This document shows positions 1 through 14,300 of a stretch of 64,000 bases of DNA, piece after piece; the first letter of the stretch is position 1, and each line of letters opens with the position of its first letter. The stretch covers positions 14,323,208 through 14,387,207 of the forward strand of contig HG738138.1 in assembly GCA_000499405.2 (NCBI GenBank), read 5' to 3'. Made by a program: the position numbers and the translations under genes. The notes below the pieces were generated by a model. That model had not been told where the DNA came from, ran no database searches, and saw only the letters and a list, made by a program, of their open reading frames with translations. Origin of the DNA: Onchocerca volvulus. Lineage: Eukaryota > Nematoda > Chromadorea > Rhabditida > Onchocercidae.

Positions 1-420
1 ATATACTACCTTTATCTGCCTTATATTTATATTAATACTTTAAATTATACTCACAAAAATAAAATACAGCAATATCTTCAATTACTTTGTTATAATAAAA
101 CAAATAATTAACTAATCGGGAATTATTTACAGATGATAAATTTTTTATGAATGTTAGACTAACGATAAATATATATTAATAATTAATCTCAAAAATCATG
201 TTCAAAATTGTATATAAAATATGTGAAACTTTTTTTTTTTACCTTAGATCAGTAATTGAAAATGTAGCATAAATTAAAGAATTGAAAAAATAATTAATAC
301 GTTGTCTTAATGTTTGTATAATTTTTCTAGAAATATATATCTAGTTGGAATGCATATTTATTACATGAATATTCAAATAATCCTTCATAAAACAATTAAA
401 TTTCGATCTAATATTTGCAG
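1..420. other. Upstream intron or 5' sequence of the Bark homologue
   Basis: AT-rich sequence with a T10 tract near 230. It ends in the acceptor ATATTTGCAG at 411-420 that opens the first recognisable exon. I see no convincing exon here. A possible acceptor at 330 is followed by short or stopped frames. Confidence 0.5.
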
Positions 421-3400
421 GGAAATGAATTTGCTCATATTCAATTGTTACCATATCAACAAATTACCAATTATGATCCTGAAATGCCACAATTTCGCCT
501 AATTGACGGACCATCCGTACGACAGGGAAGATTACAAATCAAATTTCGAGATCGATGGCGATCAGTTTGCACAAAGCTTACAAAGTTAGCTAAATTTAAA
601 ACATTCCTCTTATTCCCTTTCTAAATAATCAAAGTAATTACTTCATTTTTATTTCTGGTATTATCAACTGATAGAGAAAGTAATTAAAAGATTCAAGTAA
701 TGATATTGTGAAAGTTTAAAAATTAGTTGCAGAAAACAAGTATTCAGTTTTTCCTTCTCACTTGGAAATATTTTTTCTAATTTTGATTGTGATAATTTCA
801 CATGAAAAATTACAAATGGCTAAATTTTTTTTTGAAGTGATAAATTTTATTATATTGAATATAAATGACAATTAATACACAAAATAAGTATCATAGATAA
901 ATGAAATCAATGGGGAATAATTAAATCGATGGAAAAATTTGTAAATCAGATAGTTTAAAATTCAGTCCATGATTAACAAAAAAAAAAAAAAAAACATAAC
1001 TATTTAACATAAATTAACGAAATATTTAACGCAACAAATTTCTCTCATTCATTTTTTTTTTTTTTTTGTTTTTTGTTTTAAATTAAAAATCTTCATGTCT
1101 TTAAAAAATTCTATTCGTAATATGCAGCTGCTGAAAAATCCCTTCTAATAATTTTATTATTTATAAATATAGAAGGCGATATTTGCGTATTACATCCATC
1201 ATCCATTGTCATCATTCAACTGGAAATTACTTTTTCAAAAAAAAAAATCTTTCCTAGGAATTTGTTGAGATAAACAAAAAAAACTTTTTTTCCAAATAAT
1301 TATGTAATAATATATCGTAGGAACTTTATTTTGATGAATAATAAAATTTCAAAATTTAAATGTGAAAAGGAAAAAGAAAAAAAGAACGACAATATAAAAT
1401 ATGAAATGTTATAGCTGGACATTGGTAGATATAAGCACAGCATGTCGATCGATGGGTTTTAATGATGGCGGTATGTTTCCATATCATTTTTTCTCCAAAT
1501 ATTTGAAATTTCATTATATTTAAAGCATATTATTTTATAAAAAAGTTTAATAATTCATTTACAATTGCAATTTATTTCTAATGAATGCAATAGAAAAGAA
1601 ATTTTGAAGAGATTTTTAATAATGTCGAAATTTTCAAAGTTCTTAGGGTTTCAAATATTTCAAAATAAAATCGAAAAACTGAAATAATTTTAAGTATAAT
1701 TAATTAGGATTCTGGAAATGGTATCGACGAAACAATGATACATATCCATTTGTGATGCCGTTCCCGAAATGTTTATCAAATGTTTCTTCATTATTTAATT
1801 GTGAAGGATTTAATAATCCTAATTTAATATCATTAAGTGAAAATCTTTGTCAAGGTGAAGATGATATAGGAATTCGTTGTTGGGGAAGACCGATATTTCT
1901 CGGATGGCAGAAACATTGGAAAGGTAAATATGATTTTTATCTAGTAAAGCTAATTAATTAATCAATGCTTCATATTCAGGACCTTCCTTTTATTAATAAA
2001 TGAAAAAATGAAAAGATGATAACAATTGTTTGCTATCTAATTTTTCGATTTCTTTGTTTTAACTTTTTGAAATTCGAAACTGTAGAATTAGCAGTTTGGG
2101 AATAAATCCAGAACTGCAAATTTCTTCACAGAAATTTCAAAAGTTTTCGTAATAAATTTTTTGTTTTTGTAAATTTTTAAACATTAGTTTATTGCTTTTC
2201 TTCATACTTCCTCATTATTTTTGCCATTATTTAATTAATCCTTATTTATATCAGATTATTTCTAAATTTACTCCCAATCTATATTTTATCCTTCTTTTCT
2301 AGAAATAGTTCATTTGAATATCGAATATTTTAAATTGGAATTAATTATAGGTTTGCAAATTTTATCATCATCATCACAGTATGCAAATTCGGATCCTGAT
2401 ATGGTTGCTTTACATCAAGAATCTACTAGTAGACTTGAATTTATTGATATACTATATGCTGGATATGATGGGTTAGTGATTATGCGTCATTATTTTTGTA
2501 ATTTAATTAAGACTAACTGAATAAATATCGAATAAAACTTTGAAACTTTTGCCATAATAAGCTATTTTTAAAACAACAAATGATAGGATATATTCAAAAA
2601 GAAAACCTTTGTAAAAAGAGTTGAAGAATATTATGTGACACAATTTACATGCGAAAAAAAAAATTGTTTCGCAGTTAACCTTTGTTATCACAAAAGTTAA
2701 TTAGCATATTTTCATTTTATTTATTATTGAAGGTCAACCAAAAATACAACAGCAGCAATTTGGATTGAAGGTATTCCACCAGTGATGAATGGCCTTCGAA
2801 TTGAGCGAAGTGCTCGAGATGGTATTCATTTCGAAAAGCCCACTGGGCCTGTTGTTATTGCTAATTCAACCATTTGTAATAACAGGTATTATATATTGGA
2901 ATTGAAAAAGAAAATGAGAGATTGATTATTAGAAAATTTTTGTATTCTACTTGACAATATAAATGGATTACTTATATTATTAAAAGAAATTAATATTAAG
3001 AAAATGAATGCGAGATTTTTATAATTCCAATTACTTGGTCAATTATTATTTTTTTTTTTTTTTTTTTGATGGAAAGGAGCTTTTGTACTTTCAATCACTT
3101 GACTAATTTTTTTTTTTTTTTTTTTTTTGGGAGGACTTCTATAATTTCGATTATTTGGCTAATTTTTTTCTAGAAAATAAACTTTAAGATCTGGTGAAAT
3201 GAAGATAATTAACAATGTCCAAGTTTATAATCATTATCATTATAGCTTCTCTGAATTTCGTTTGTAATCAATTGCTGACACTCAGCTTAATCATTCTTTC
3301 TAAACTCTTTTCCTGCTATCGTATTAATGATAATTTGAAAGAAGGAAATAGTGATTAAGCTTGGATATTTTTTGAAATTTCCATAGTAACACTATAATGA

Positions 3401-6400
3401 GAATTGAAAAGCGAATTCTACAGAAGCGAAAGAAAAAGTGGATCGGATATTTAAATTTATAAATTGGGAAATTCTTATTTTACCACAAATAATTGTTTTT
3501 AAAATATATTAAAAAATCAATTCACACTCATAAAATGATAAATTAATTCTAGTTTTAATAAATGATTTTAGAGGTCATGGGATAGCGATAATGAACACTA
3601 CTGATGGCAGAGTTTTTATTAATATGACAATTATTACTGGGAATTACGGTGATGGTATACATTATCGTGAAGGATATGATACATCTTGGTATCATACCAT
3701 ATCTGGTAAGAATTAAGTGATACTGTAGATTTTTCTTTTCTTCAGGCATATGGTATTGCAATTACCGTATATTTGAATTACCACTTAGCTGAAATTACCA
3801 GGAAGTATTTAGCTGTTGACCAAATATCTTTTCATTCGACGAAAATTTATTATGCCGATAAATTTATGAGAAAATACAATGTTTGCGAAAATTAATAATG
3901 AATTTTTTTTGTAAGATTCATTGATTTGAGCAAATTATCGTAATCTAGATAATGGGTCAGAAAAAGACTTATTGATATTTCAAGACAATAAGAAGCCAAG
4001 ATTGGATATGTGTATCGAACATAAAATACCACAGAATTTCTTCTTTCCACATTTAATCCAAGCAAAACTCACGAATGGTACGGTAATTGATAGTAACAGT
4101 GCATCGCCTTGTTGGATGGTAAGGTGTTTTATTTTTGATGATTTTTTTCTTTTTTTCTGGGATGTAAGAACCAGTAGATAACATATAATTGATGAGAGGA
4201 CATTAATCATTTAATATTTCCGGAAAATTTTTTTTTATTAATTGCTTTCTTCATTTTCGATTTGATGATTTCTCATTCTAATTCACTAATTTAATAACTG
4301 TTTTATCATATTAAGTTCGATCGATCTCTTTCTATTTCTCAGAAACAAAATTAAATTTGAAGTTTATCTCGTCAATAATTCAAAAGATAGTCTTAATAGG
4401 TGCTTATTAAAAGTATCCAAAAGTTTCATTCATCTTGTTCCTACAGTATACTCATAATTTTATCTATCATACATATTTAGATAATATCACTACCGGCTCG
4501 ATTACTGTACACATACAGTATACAATTTTTGGCGGTAACAAATGAAAATGATGAAAATTTGGATTCGGAAACTCGATTAATCATATGTGATGCAAATGCA
4601 AACTTTGATGGATGTGATGGCGAGCGATATCGTATTCCAATTTTAAATCGTATTCTTCCTCAAACAATTTCATTTCGGTTAGTTATTTTCTATTTTGAAT
4701 TCCTGTTTTTTTTATTCGGTTTTTAATGCACATGCATATAACATCAGCGTGTTTTTTATTGCTATGATTAATTATAATAGCACACAATAGCTGGGAATTT
4801 GAAAATTCTATCAGTAATCAATTAGTTAATTTTCTATTTGCTAATTTGTCGTAATAAGTTGCATCATTATGAGATAGATGGTAATTTAATATATTCAAAT
4901 TTCTGCTAAAGTTTTCCATTAAGTCTGAAAATCTTTGATTGATCCATCATAGCAGATTAGATATTTATTAACATCTATTGGATCGAAATTGCTTCTGATT
5001 CTGATTTTTCCAATTTTCCGTACAGAATAAGGGGACTTTTTGCAGAAGTACTGGTCAACCAATATATCTTTCATTGGAACATATACCAAGTGGACTGAGT
5101 GGTCAAGTCGCTGGTGATATTAATTTATTTTTTCGAATTCACGCTTCTGTCATCGGTATGCTCAGTAATTTATCGGAATTTCTATAAAAAAAATGAAAGA
5201 AAAAGAGTACTAGATTAATTGATCCCGCAATAAAATGGTGGCAATTTTTATTTTTTTTTTTTTTTTATGTTAAAATTTTCATTCTATTTTCTTTAAAAAT
5301 TTTGACTTTTGTTTCGTAGAGTTTTTATTTTGCAAAAATTTTAATATCATGGAAATTTTTTTTAAAAGTTTAAAATCATGTCATAGCAATGTCATTTTTT
5401 TTCATATTATAAATTAAATTTAAAAAATTTCAACATTTAGGTGAAATTTCATTTACATATCTTTATGATATAGATTAATTCGAAATTTGAACAATAAATT
5501 TTAAGTCTGAATCATTTATAACTATGTTTATTTATGCTTTTCTTTTTTTTTTTACCAAAATTGATTTGAATAAATGATTTTCAATTATAGATAAAGCATT
5601 TTACGGTCTGAATATAACACATACGCTAATAGCAAATAATACGGGAAATGGTATTTGGGCGCAAGATATACGTGAACGAACGACGTTAACAAACGTAACT
5701 ATACTGGAAAATCAAGGACAAGCGGGATTCTTGGTGCGTGATGGAGCTGCGGATATATGGATTAATGCTTCACAAATTAATGATAATTGGGGTGATGGTA
5801 TCAATGTTTCATATGCTGGCGGTTCTATCACAATTAATGGTACCATAATTAGTCGTAATAAATGGCGAGGTTTGTTTATCAGTTCTTTATCACTAATGTT
5901 TTTCAAAAATTTGAAATAAAATTTCAGCTTCTTGCAAAAGTGATCATATTTTGTCTGTGTGATATCTCAAAGCATAACAAATAGATCTAATAATAATCAT
6001 AATTGAATAATGTACTAAAGAAAAAATAGAATATGCAGGTAAATTTTTCTTGTATTTTAAATTTAAAGTAATAGTAGTAGTAAATGATGATGTAAAAATA
6101 TGAAGCATCAAATTAAGCGATAATATTGTTCACATAGTAATGTTAAATTGAATTAAATTTGGATAAATTGGAGTGAATTGAAACGAACTGAATTGAATTT
6201 AAAGTCATGAATAATAGCTGTTTGCTTCTACTAGTTAAAATGAAAAAAAAAAAAAAAATATATAGTTCAACTTATAACTTAATACGAAATGAAAAAATTT
6301 GAAATAAGTTTAGGTTGTGCATTTCACCAAAATACCTCATCACCATATTTACCCCTTCATCAGGAAATTATTATCAAAGGTCGTCCATCGAATAATATTT

Positions 6401-8341
6401 TTTATTTGCGTACACAAATTGTTGATAATGCATGGGGTGGCATTTTGATTGGAAATTTTTGCATACCATTACCGAAAAATATTCAACCAAAGGTGAATTT
6501 AAGTTGAAAATTTTCATTTTACTTCAAATTTAATCGATTAGTAAAATTCCAAGGTGTTCATATTGCAACATTATCCACGCTATTATTCTATTCTAAATTA
6601 TATGATTTTTTATTTCAATTTTTTATATGATTTTAAATTATATAACTTTTCATTTCAATTTTTTTTTACCGGAAACAGACAAATTTTTCAAGTAAACATT
6701 AATTTACTAGTTAATCACCTGCAGATTCATACCTATATTCTAGAATAGGCAGCTATTCTTTATATTTCTTAAATTTTTAGTGAATAAAATATAATCCATC
6801 AGAATTTTTTTAATAAATACGAAATTTTATGAAAATTTAAATAAGTGTATTCAATAAACATTCCAGTTTTGTTGTATTTAATAAAAATATTTAATAATCC
6901 GATTTTATTCCTTAAAATTTCTTTTTTTCAAATGTTTGCACTAATAATTACTGCTCCATTATTTTCCTGCAAAATCAAGCGCTAAAAATTGCAGTGCTCC
7001 GGATTAATAATAATAAATAGCAAAAAAATAACATCTTTAAAAATTCGGAAAAAATTAGTAACAGAAAAATTTTAAAAATAAGAGTTCTATAAAATTATAT
7101 TGTAAAATTTATTTAAATTCAGTTTATTGTTATTATTTTTATCAATCCATAACTTAATTCAGTAAATAATTTGCAGATACTAATAAGTTGGACTGAATTG
7201 ATTGGAAATCGTTATCATGCGTCCGTTGAAATATTTGCATGTCAGAAAGTTGGAATGGCTAGTACCATAGTTGATTTTACCGGAAATCGAATTGAAGGCG
7301 GTTTAGGAGTAGGTTTCCGGATGGAGCCAGCTGTAAATACCATAACAATTATTTCAAGTAATCAATTTATCGCAAATAATAATACTGCTTTGATTATTCG
7401 AAATGCTCGATATCCGCAATTGCATAATTTACCTGCTCAGGTTTTTTTTTCTTTCAATTTTTGGTTTATTTACTGATTTGCTTATTCATATACATTACAG
7501 GTGGTTTTTATATAAGAACTTAAAAAATGAAATACTCATATTTATAGTAATTTCAATTGTAAGCTATACATGTTATATTTTTCGTTATGCTATGATTTGA
7601 AAATACTTTCGATAAACATAAGAATAAATAAAAGAATTCAATAAAAAATCTAACAAGAATTTAATTTTTTAATAATTTTCATTATGCTTAATTTTGCCTT
7701 TTTTAGGTGACAATTTCAAAGAATTCATTCAAATTTAACATCGGACAAAGCATCATTTCGATTGGTATGGTGGAAGATTCACAAATTCAAAATCTTGCAT
7801 TTAATCAACAAAATGAAGTTCGCGAAAATCGTGTTATCAATCCATTTCCATATCTTAATCCGAGATCCACTCCTTATGCTGCTTTAGTAGTTTCCAGCAG
7901 GTAAATGTCTTATCAGTTTCATTAGTTTAATTAGATTTTTCATCTAATTAGACTCTAGTCTTCTAACTTCTTTCTTAAATGACTATCATTATCAATCAAC
8001 AAACAGTTTAAGACCATATAACCCTAATCTTATTATTTTCTCAAGAATTTTCACCAAATTGAAACTTTAACTTTCCCTAACTTTATTTCTGATGAATTAA
8101 ATTATTATTAAAGTTGTTATTAATTCAACAATAATTAGCAGATTTAATTATTTACAGCAATGTGATAATCAATCGTAATTGTTTCAAAAATCCTCAAGCT
8201 ACATATGAAATAGGTAGCGAACTTACTGAGCATGCAAAATGGATCGATGCTCGTGAAAACAATTGGGGACATCCGAGACCTGAACTATTTATGCATCGAA
8301 TTTTTGATCAATTCAATCGTTATACTTTAGCTGCTATTGAA
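421..8341 (+). other. Bark homologue, extracellular repeat unit 1 (SRCR1, beta-helix, CUB-like 1, beta-helix)
   Basis: Exons 1-14, visible residues about 1-823. SRCR1 opens with DGPSVRQGRLQIKFRDRW (about residues 27-45), continues with ACRSMGF and closes with CQGEDDIGIRCWG near residue 130. Next come Asn- and Gly-rich beta-helix rungs carrying many N-x-S/T sites. A CUB-like block spans 4481-5155, with Cys pairs around LIICDANANFDGC. More rungs follow (for example ANNTGNGIW and NDNWGDGINV). The unit ends in exon 14 with ARENNWG followed by a HRIFDQF stretch. Units 2 and 3 have the same kind of ending, which supports a three-fold internal repeat. Confidence 0.82.
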
Positions 8342-11300
8342 GTATGTTAATTTAGTAATATAAAGAAAAAATACGATTTTCTTTTCATTTATAACTATTA
8401 AAATCATTTGTTGTTTTAATTATTTGTTTTCAATTTAAAAAAAATTTCAATTTAATTTTTTTTAATTTTATGTGACAAACTGCAGAAAAAATTTATTTCG
8501 AATGTTTGACGTTATGCAATTTTTTTCAACTTAAGTTAATTTCAAGCATTTCTCTTTCGCTTGCCCGTCCGGCAAAATTATCGGCAAAAATTTTTTCCAA
8601 GAAAAATCTAGGAAAAAATTTTTTAACGCGGAAAATTATTGTAAAAAGTTTTTTGAAAATAAAAGGGGAAAAGGAAATAGATTAAAGAAAATTCTACTTT
8701 TTTTGAACTAAAATTTAATTATTTTTGCTTTATAATTATTAGTTTTTAATAACATTATAACTTTGCAGGTAAATCCATTTGCTGCTGTATGCAATCAACG
8801 AAGGCCTCACATTACTACGGTACAACAATATTATCGTTTATTTCGAAAAGATAGTGAGCCATATATTTTAGGTGGTACCATCTGGGAAAATCAAGATTTA
8901 GGAAAAGGCTTATATACGGTAATGGAGGATTTGAATATCGTACCTGGAGCGCGTCTTACTCTATCACCAGATACTGTATTACAATTCAACAATGGTTTAG
9001 GAATGTTAGTTCAGGTGAAACTTTTGAAATAAATGATTTCGATTTGCCATATACTTGAAATAATAGTTTTAATATTTAAATTTTTTCTCCCAATAGTTTA
9101 AATCAATTTAAAATAAATTTTGAAACTTCTTATTTTAAATTAAAAATTTTAAGGCCAATTTGTTGTAATTCATGTTATATCTTTTCTATTTTTTAATTTA
9201 ATGCTTCTTATTTATTTTTATGTTGTCAAAAAACTTTTTATTTTAGGGTGAATTGGTGCGTGCAGAACTGCATTCTTCCGATGAAATGGTAAAGTTTACG
9301 AGTACACCGTTTATTCTGCCTCATCCACCAAATATTCGTCTAGTGGATGAAAATAATAATACTGAGGTTAATTGTTATTATATTAAATCTGAATCATTGA
9401 AAATCATGTTAAATCACTGCACCAAAGTTACTGTATTATGTCGAAGATTGCTACTTAATAAATATCTCAAAGTATATCAAATACCTTGATATATGGTACT
9501 TATAATTAATATAAATAATAACAATTGATATTAGCAACAATTATCGTATATATAATTAGTTCAACTAACTTATCAAATATTATCAGCTAGAAATTGTTTC
9601 ATAATTCCCTTAGTAATAGCTTTCATATTAAATCTGAATTACCGAGTACCGTATCAGATTACTGTACCAATTACTCTATCATCAAAATGACGGAGGATTA
9701 ATACTTGAAATAATAAATATACCAATGTTATCAATTATCTTCATATATTATACTGGTATTTAATAAAAATGATGGCATTAATACTAACATTAATTCTTGC
9801 AATTAGTTCAAGTTAACTTACCAAATATTATCAACTGGGAATTATTTTAATAATTCTTTTCCCTCATTTATAATTTGTTTTTTTAGGTACTTGCTGGTCG
9901 TTTAGAAGTATATGCTAACAATCAATGGGGTACAATATGCAATAGAAGCTGGACTAAAGAATTAGCATTATTAGCATGTAATCAACTTGGCCTTATCATG
10001 GATCCGGAATATTTTGAAAATTGGCAGATATTTTCATCATCCGGTGAAGTACCAATAGTAATGGATAATATTCGTTGTGAAGAAAATGAATATGATATTA
10101 CACTTTGTCGACATGATGATATTCATCATAATATTGCAGCATCATGCGCATCAACAAATGTTGTTGGTTTGTTCTTTTTTTTTTAATCACATAAAAAAAT
10201 AAATAAATAAACAAGTAAGCAAAAAAAAATTTATATAAATAATATGTTAGATAATTTTTTACAATTTAAATTGATTATTTTCTTAATAATTTTTTTTTTT
10301 TGCTGCTGCAAATTTCAGTTTTTTTTTTTTTCTCTTTTTTTTTTGTCCTGAATTCTTTCTTTTAATTTGACTTTTTTTCTATTATTTAATGTTGTACTAT
10401 ATTATTTGATTTATTTATTACTTCTACTTTATAATAATAATAATTATTAATTTCCCTTTTTTAAAATCATCATCACGTTATTATTAATTAAAGCAAAAAT
10501 AAATAAATTAATTAGAATAAAATAAAAGCCGAATATTAATTTATTGCAGGATTACGATGTATGGAACCTCGTTGGAGTGGTGTTCGTTACTCTTTCCTTG
10601 CAAATCCACCATTAGTTACCGGTCAAAGTTCAATGGAAAAATGGATTATTGAAAAAGCTGGTCTTTTCGATTTTCGCTTACCAATATTTAGTCCAGCATT
10701 ACAAATTGATTGGAATTGTCACACATTTCATAATTTATACATTAGAGATAATTTCTGGAATGGTATTGATATCGTATATAATGATTTGACAAGAAAACCA
10801 GCGATCAGAATGAGTCGATTTGAAAATAATCGTCGTCATGGATTTAAGACACGTTCACAAGGAATCACAATTCAAAAGGTTTGACAAATTTATTCGCGTT
10901 TAATTTCTAAACGTTAAAATCTTTTGATATTTTCTGAAAAGACTTTAACTCAACTTTTGTCCGTCCACAGCACCCCAGTTCTGCTTACCAAAATGGCCTA
11001 TGTAGAGCACATATTCAATGTCCACGCTTCATTCGAGCAAGCGAGTCATCCACGGTTGAAGACGTTTCGTCCCACAATTCCTTTAATCATTCGCTTTACC
11101 GAATGTAGCAGTATCATAACGTACTCCATCTATCCTGAGGGAAACTTCAGAGGGAATCAGCTACTAGATTGTTCGATCAGTCTTTCGCCGCTGTACCAAA
11201 GTCAGACAATCGATTTGCACGTCAGAATCGCTTCGGACTAAGATTAACATTCAAAAAGAAATTTTCAGACTTTAAAGATTTCTCATAATTTTTTTATTAC

Positions 11301-14300
11301 TTTTTTTTTAGCTATATTAAATGGCGTATAAATTGCTGTCCTAATTATTTGAAAAGTTTAATAATATTTTAAGAAAAGAAAAAACCTGAATAACATATTA
11401 TTGATCGAGATCAGTTTTAAAAAAGAAAAATATTAATTTTCCAAGTAATTATAACAATAATTTGTTATTATAATCGATACTTTTCCTAATATATTGAAAA
11501 AAGCTTTTTTTAGGTATCTTTAGTCGGAAATGGACAATCCGGTTTCCGGTATAATCCATTGGTAACTAATGATTTACAACGTGATATAGTAACATGGTTG
11601 GAACGAAGAGAACAACCAGAAATGGAAGCTAATAATGTTTTTATAATACCAAATGTCAATATTGATAAGTTAACAGTTCATGAATCACATCTTAACCAAC
11701 GGAAATTTTTAATTGCTAAAGCAACATCGGATTGTCCTCTCGGTTAATTCTTTCATTTCTTATTTCTATTATTTATTTCTTAAAAAAATGAAATAAAAAA
11801 TCGATTTGATGAAATAGCAATTTTCAAAACTTGATATAATTTAAATTAAATCTCAATTGTACAATCGGACAAAATATTTTTTTGTAAATAAATTTAAAAA
11901 ATTGAAAGTTATTTATTTATTTATATACTTACAAATTATATTATCTTTTTTGCTAAGGTAAAATTCGATGCAATAACAATTTTATATTTTATGAAAAAAG
12001 TTTAGTTGTGAAAAATTATATTATTCTTCAATAATATTAAAATAAAAAATTTATAAATGAATAAAATATTTCTTCCCTCTTTCTTACCGTTATAAGAACT
12101 TTAATAATAATCAAAAATTTGCAGAAAACTGATTTCTCTTTTTAGCACTTCTTGATCCATGTGTCTATGAAATGTCACTATTTGCAAGTGGCCATGAATA
12201 TGGTTTGAATTCAAGATTAGCTATTCAAGTAAGTTTCTTATTTTGAATAATGGGATAATTATCACATCTTGGTAGTACAATGAGAATATATACCTAATGG
12301 GTTTTTTTTTCCTTTTATTTGGTCCAAATAACAATGCTTAATTATTTAAATCATTGAAGCTTAATTACTTAAAATCGTTCATTTAGAATTAAGTTATCCA
12401 AAATTATCAAATGAAAAACAAAAGAAAGTAGTAAATATAATTGTCGTTAACGTTGAATCGCTAGTGAATAATGATTACATCAGTTATCATTGAATCATTG
12501 ACGATGTAAATATTTACTTAGGTGCGTGATGATATGTGAAAGAAATACGTCAATCATCTCTTATTATAAATTTTTTATTTTTATATTTTGCAATAATTTT
12601 TTCTTCAAAGATTGTAGAAAATAAGACTGAAAATTGATATGTAAATGTAAATGATTGATACCATAACTTTCTCGCTATGTGACAATAGATAAATTGTAAA
12701 GTTTATCTTTTTTATTTTAATAATTAGCATCTATGGCAGGTTATCAATCGAGTTAATGAAGAAAGCGATGAAGATATCCTACTAATAGATAATATTGGTA
12801 AAAAAAATTGGAGTGTACGTAATGATCTTATCCATTTTCCCATTTTATCTATTTCAAATACATTACAATTGAAATATACGCGAACATACGGGAAACCATC
12901 GGTAATTATCCTGGTACTTTTCCTGGATGGTGAGTCAAATTTCTTGAATTAATCCTAACATTTTCAGAAAATCCTCAGATAATTCTATTTTAAATAGAGA
13001 TTTGGCCTGAAAAGTTTACCAGTTCAACTTATTCATTAATTTCAATACCGAAAATCTTAATATCAAAAATTTTAGTACCGAAAAAAGTGATGAAGATTAG
13101 TTTTTTTTAGAATATGAAAATATAATTAATTTGAGTTCGATTTCATATTTTAAACATCTGTATTTTTAAAATATGGATTTTTCTTTTTTTTTTTACAGCT
13201 CAGGAATACTTGAATCGATTTGTGCATGTGTATCAGTCAGAAATAATCAGTAATCAACATGCTATATCATCGATTCATTATTCAAATTGGACAATCAGAA
13301 ATGATAATCTGTTGACTCGATGGGCTATTGAAAAGCTTTGGTTTCAAAAAGTTAATTTTATCAATAATACGGAAGCAATCATATGGATTCATTCGCCACA
13401 ACATGTCATTTTCAATAATACACCTCTTGCTAAGGTTTCTTTACATATTCAAATTTCATTTATATATTAAATCTGAAATATTCAAACGAAGTAACTGAAT
13501 ATTATATGAAGTATTCATTTCAGTCGTTAAAGTTTCACGTAGTAAAACTATCTTTACAATAACTAATGAATGTATTTAATAATTTATTTTGAAATATTGA
13601 TAAAAGTTATAGATTAATTATCATATTAATGATTGCTTACGTATTTATTAAGCATTTGTTATACTTGGGATAAATGATTTGAAAGTAAATAAATTTTTAA
13701 ATTTGCATTTTTTTTTGCAATTCAAATAAATTAAGGAATTAGTTTAATTGTTAGTATTTAAATACCATTTAAACATTATCATTATAGATTGGTTATCATA
13801 TTGATAATTGCTCAATTATTAATAATACCGGGTCAATAATCGAATCACATCATGATCTATATAATAATGCTAATATATTTGAATGGTATTTTTGGTCGAA
13901 TACTTTTGCAAATAATGCAAATAGTACAATAATGATACATTTACCTGATACTATTAATTTGCGACCTCAAAAAATTCATTCTCTCAAAGTACTGCAAGTT
14001 TTCCATTCGTTTTTTCCCATGCAATAGTAAAATAATGATATTTTGCAAGTAATAGTAGTGAAATTATCCTAATGTTATCAATTTATAACCTTTATTTTCA
14101 AAGTATTATAAGCCTTACTTGTTATTTCTATTTATTAATTATTTAGTGGGTAAGATTTACAAACTAACAAATTTAGCAAATTTCCACTAATAATTCTCCC
14201 GAAGAACTTTTTTTAAACGAAATTATTTCTTAATTTTCATGTTAACAAAGAGTTTCATCTTTTCGTATAAATTGAATGTATTCATTAATTATGATCAAAT

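Noticed and set aside
2303..2350. Alternative acceptor at 2350 (AATTATAG/GTTTGC) for exon 4
   Set aside because: The acceptor at 2302 keeps the phase and the family-like continuation after WKG; the inner site is weaker and not needed.
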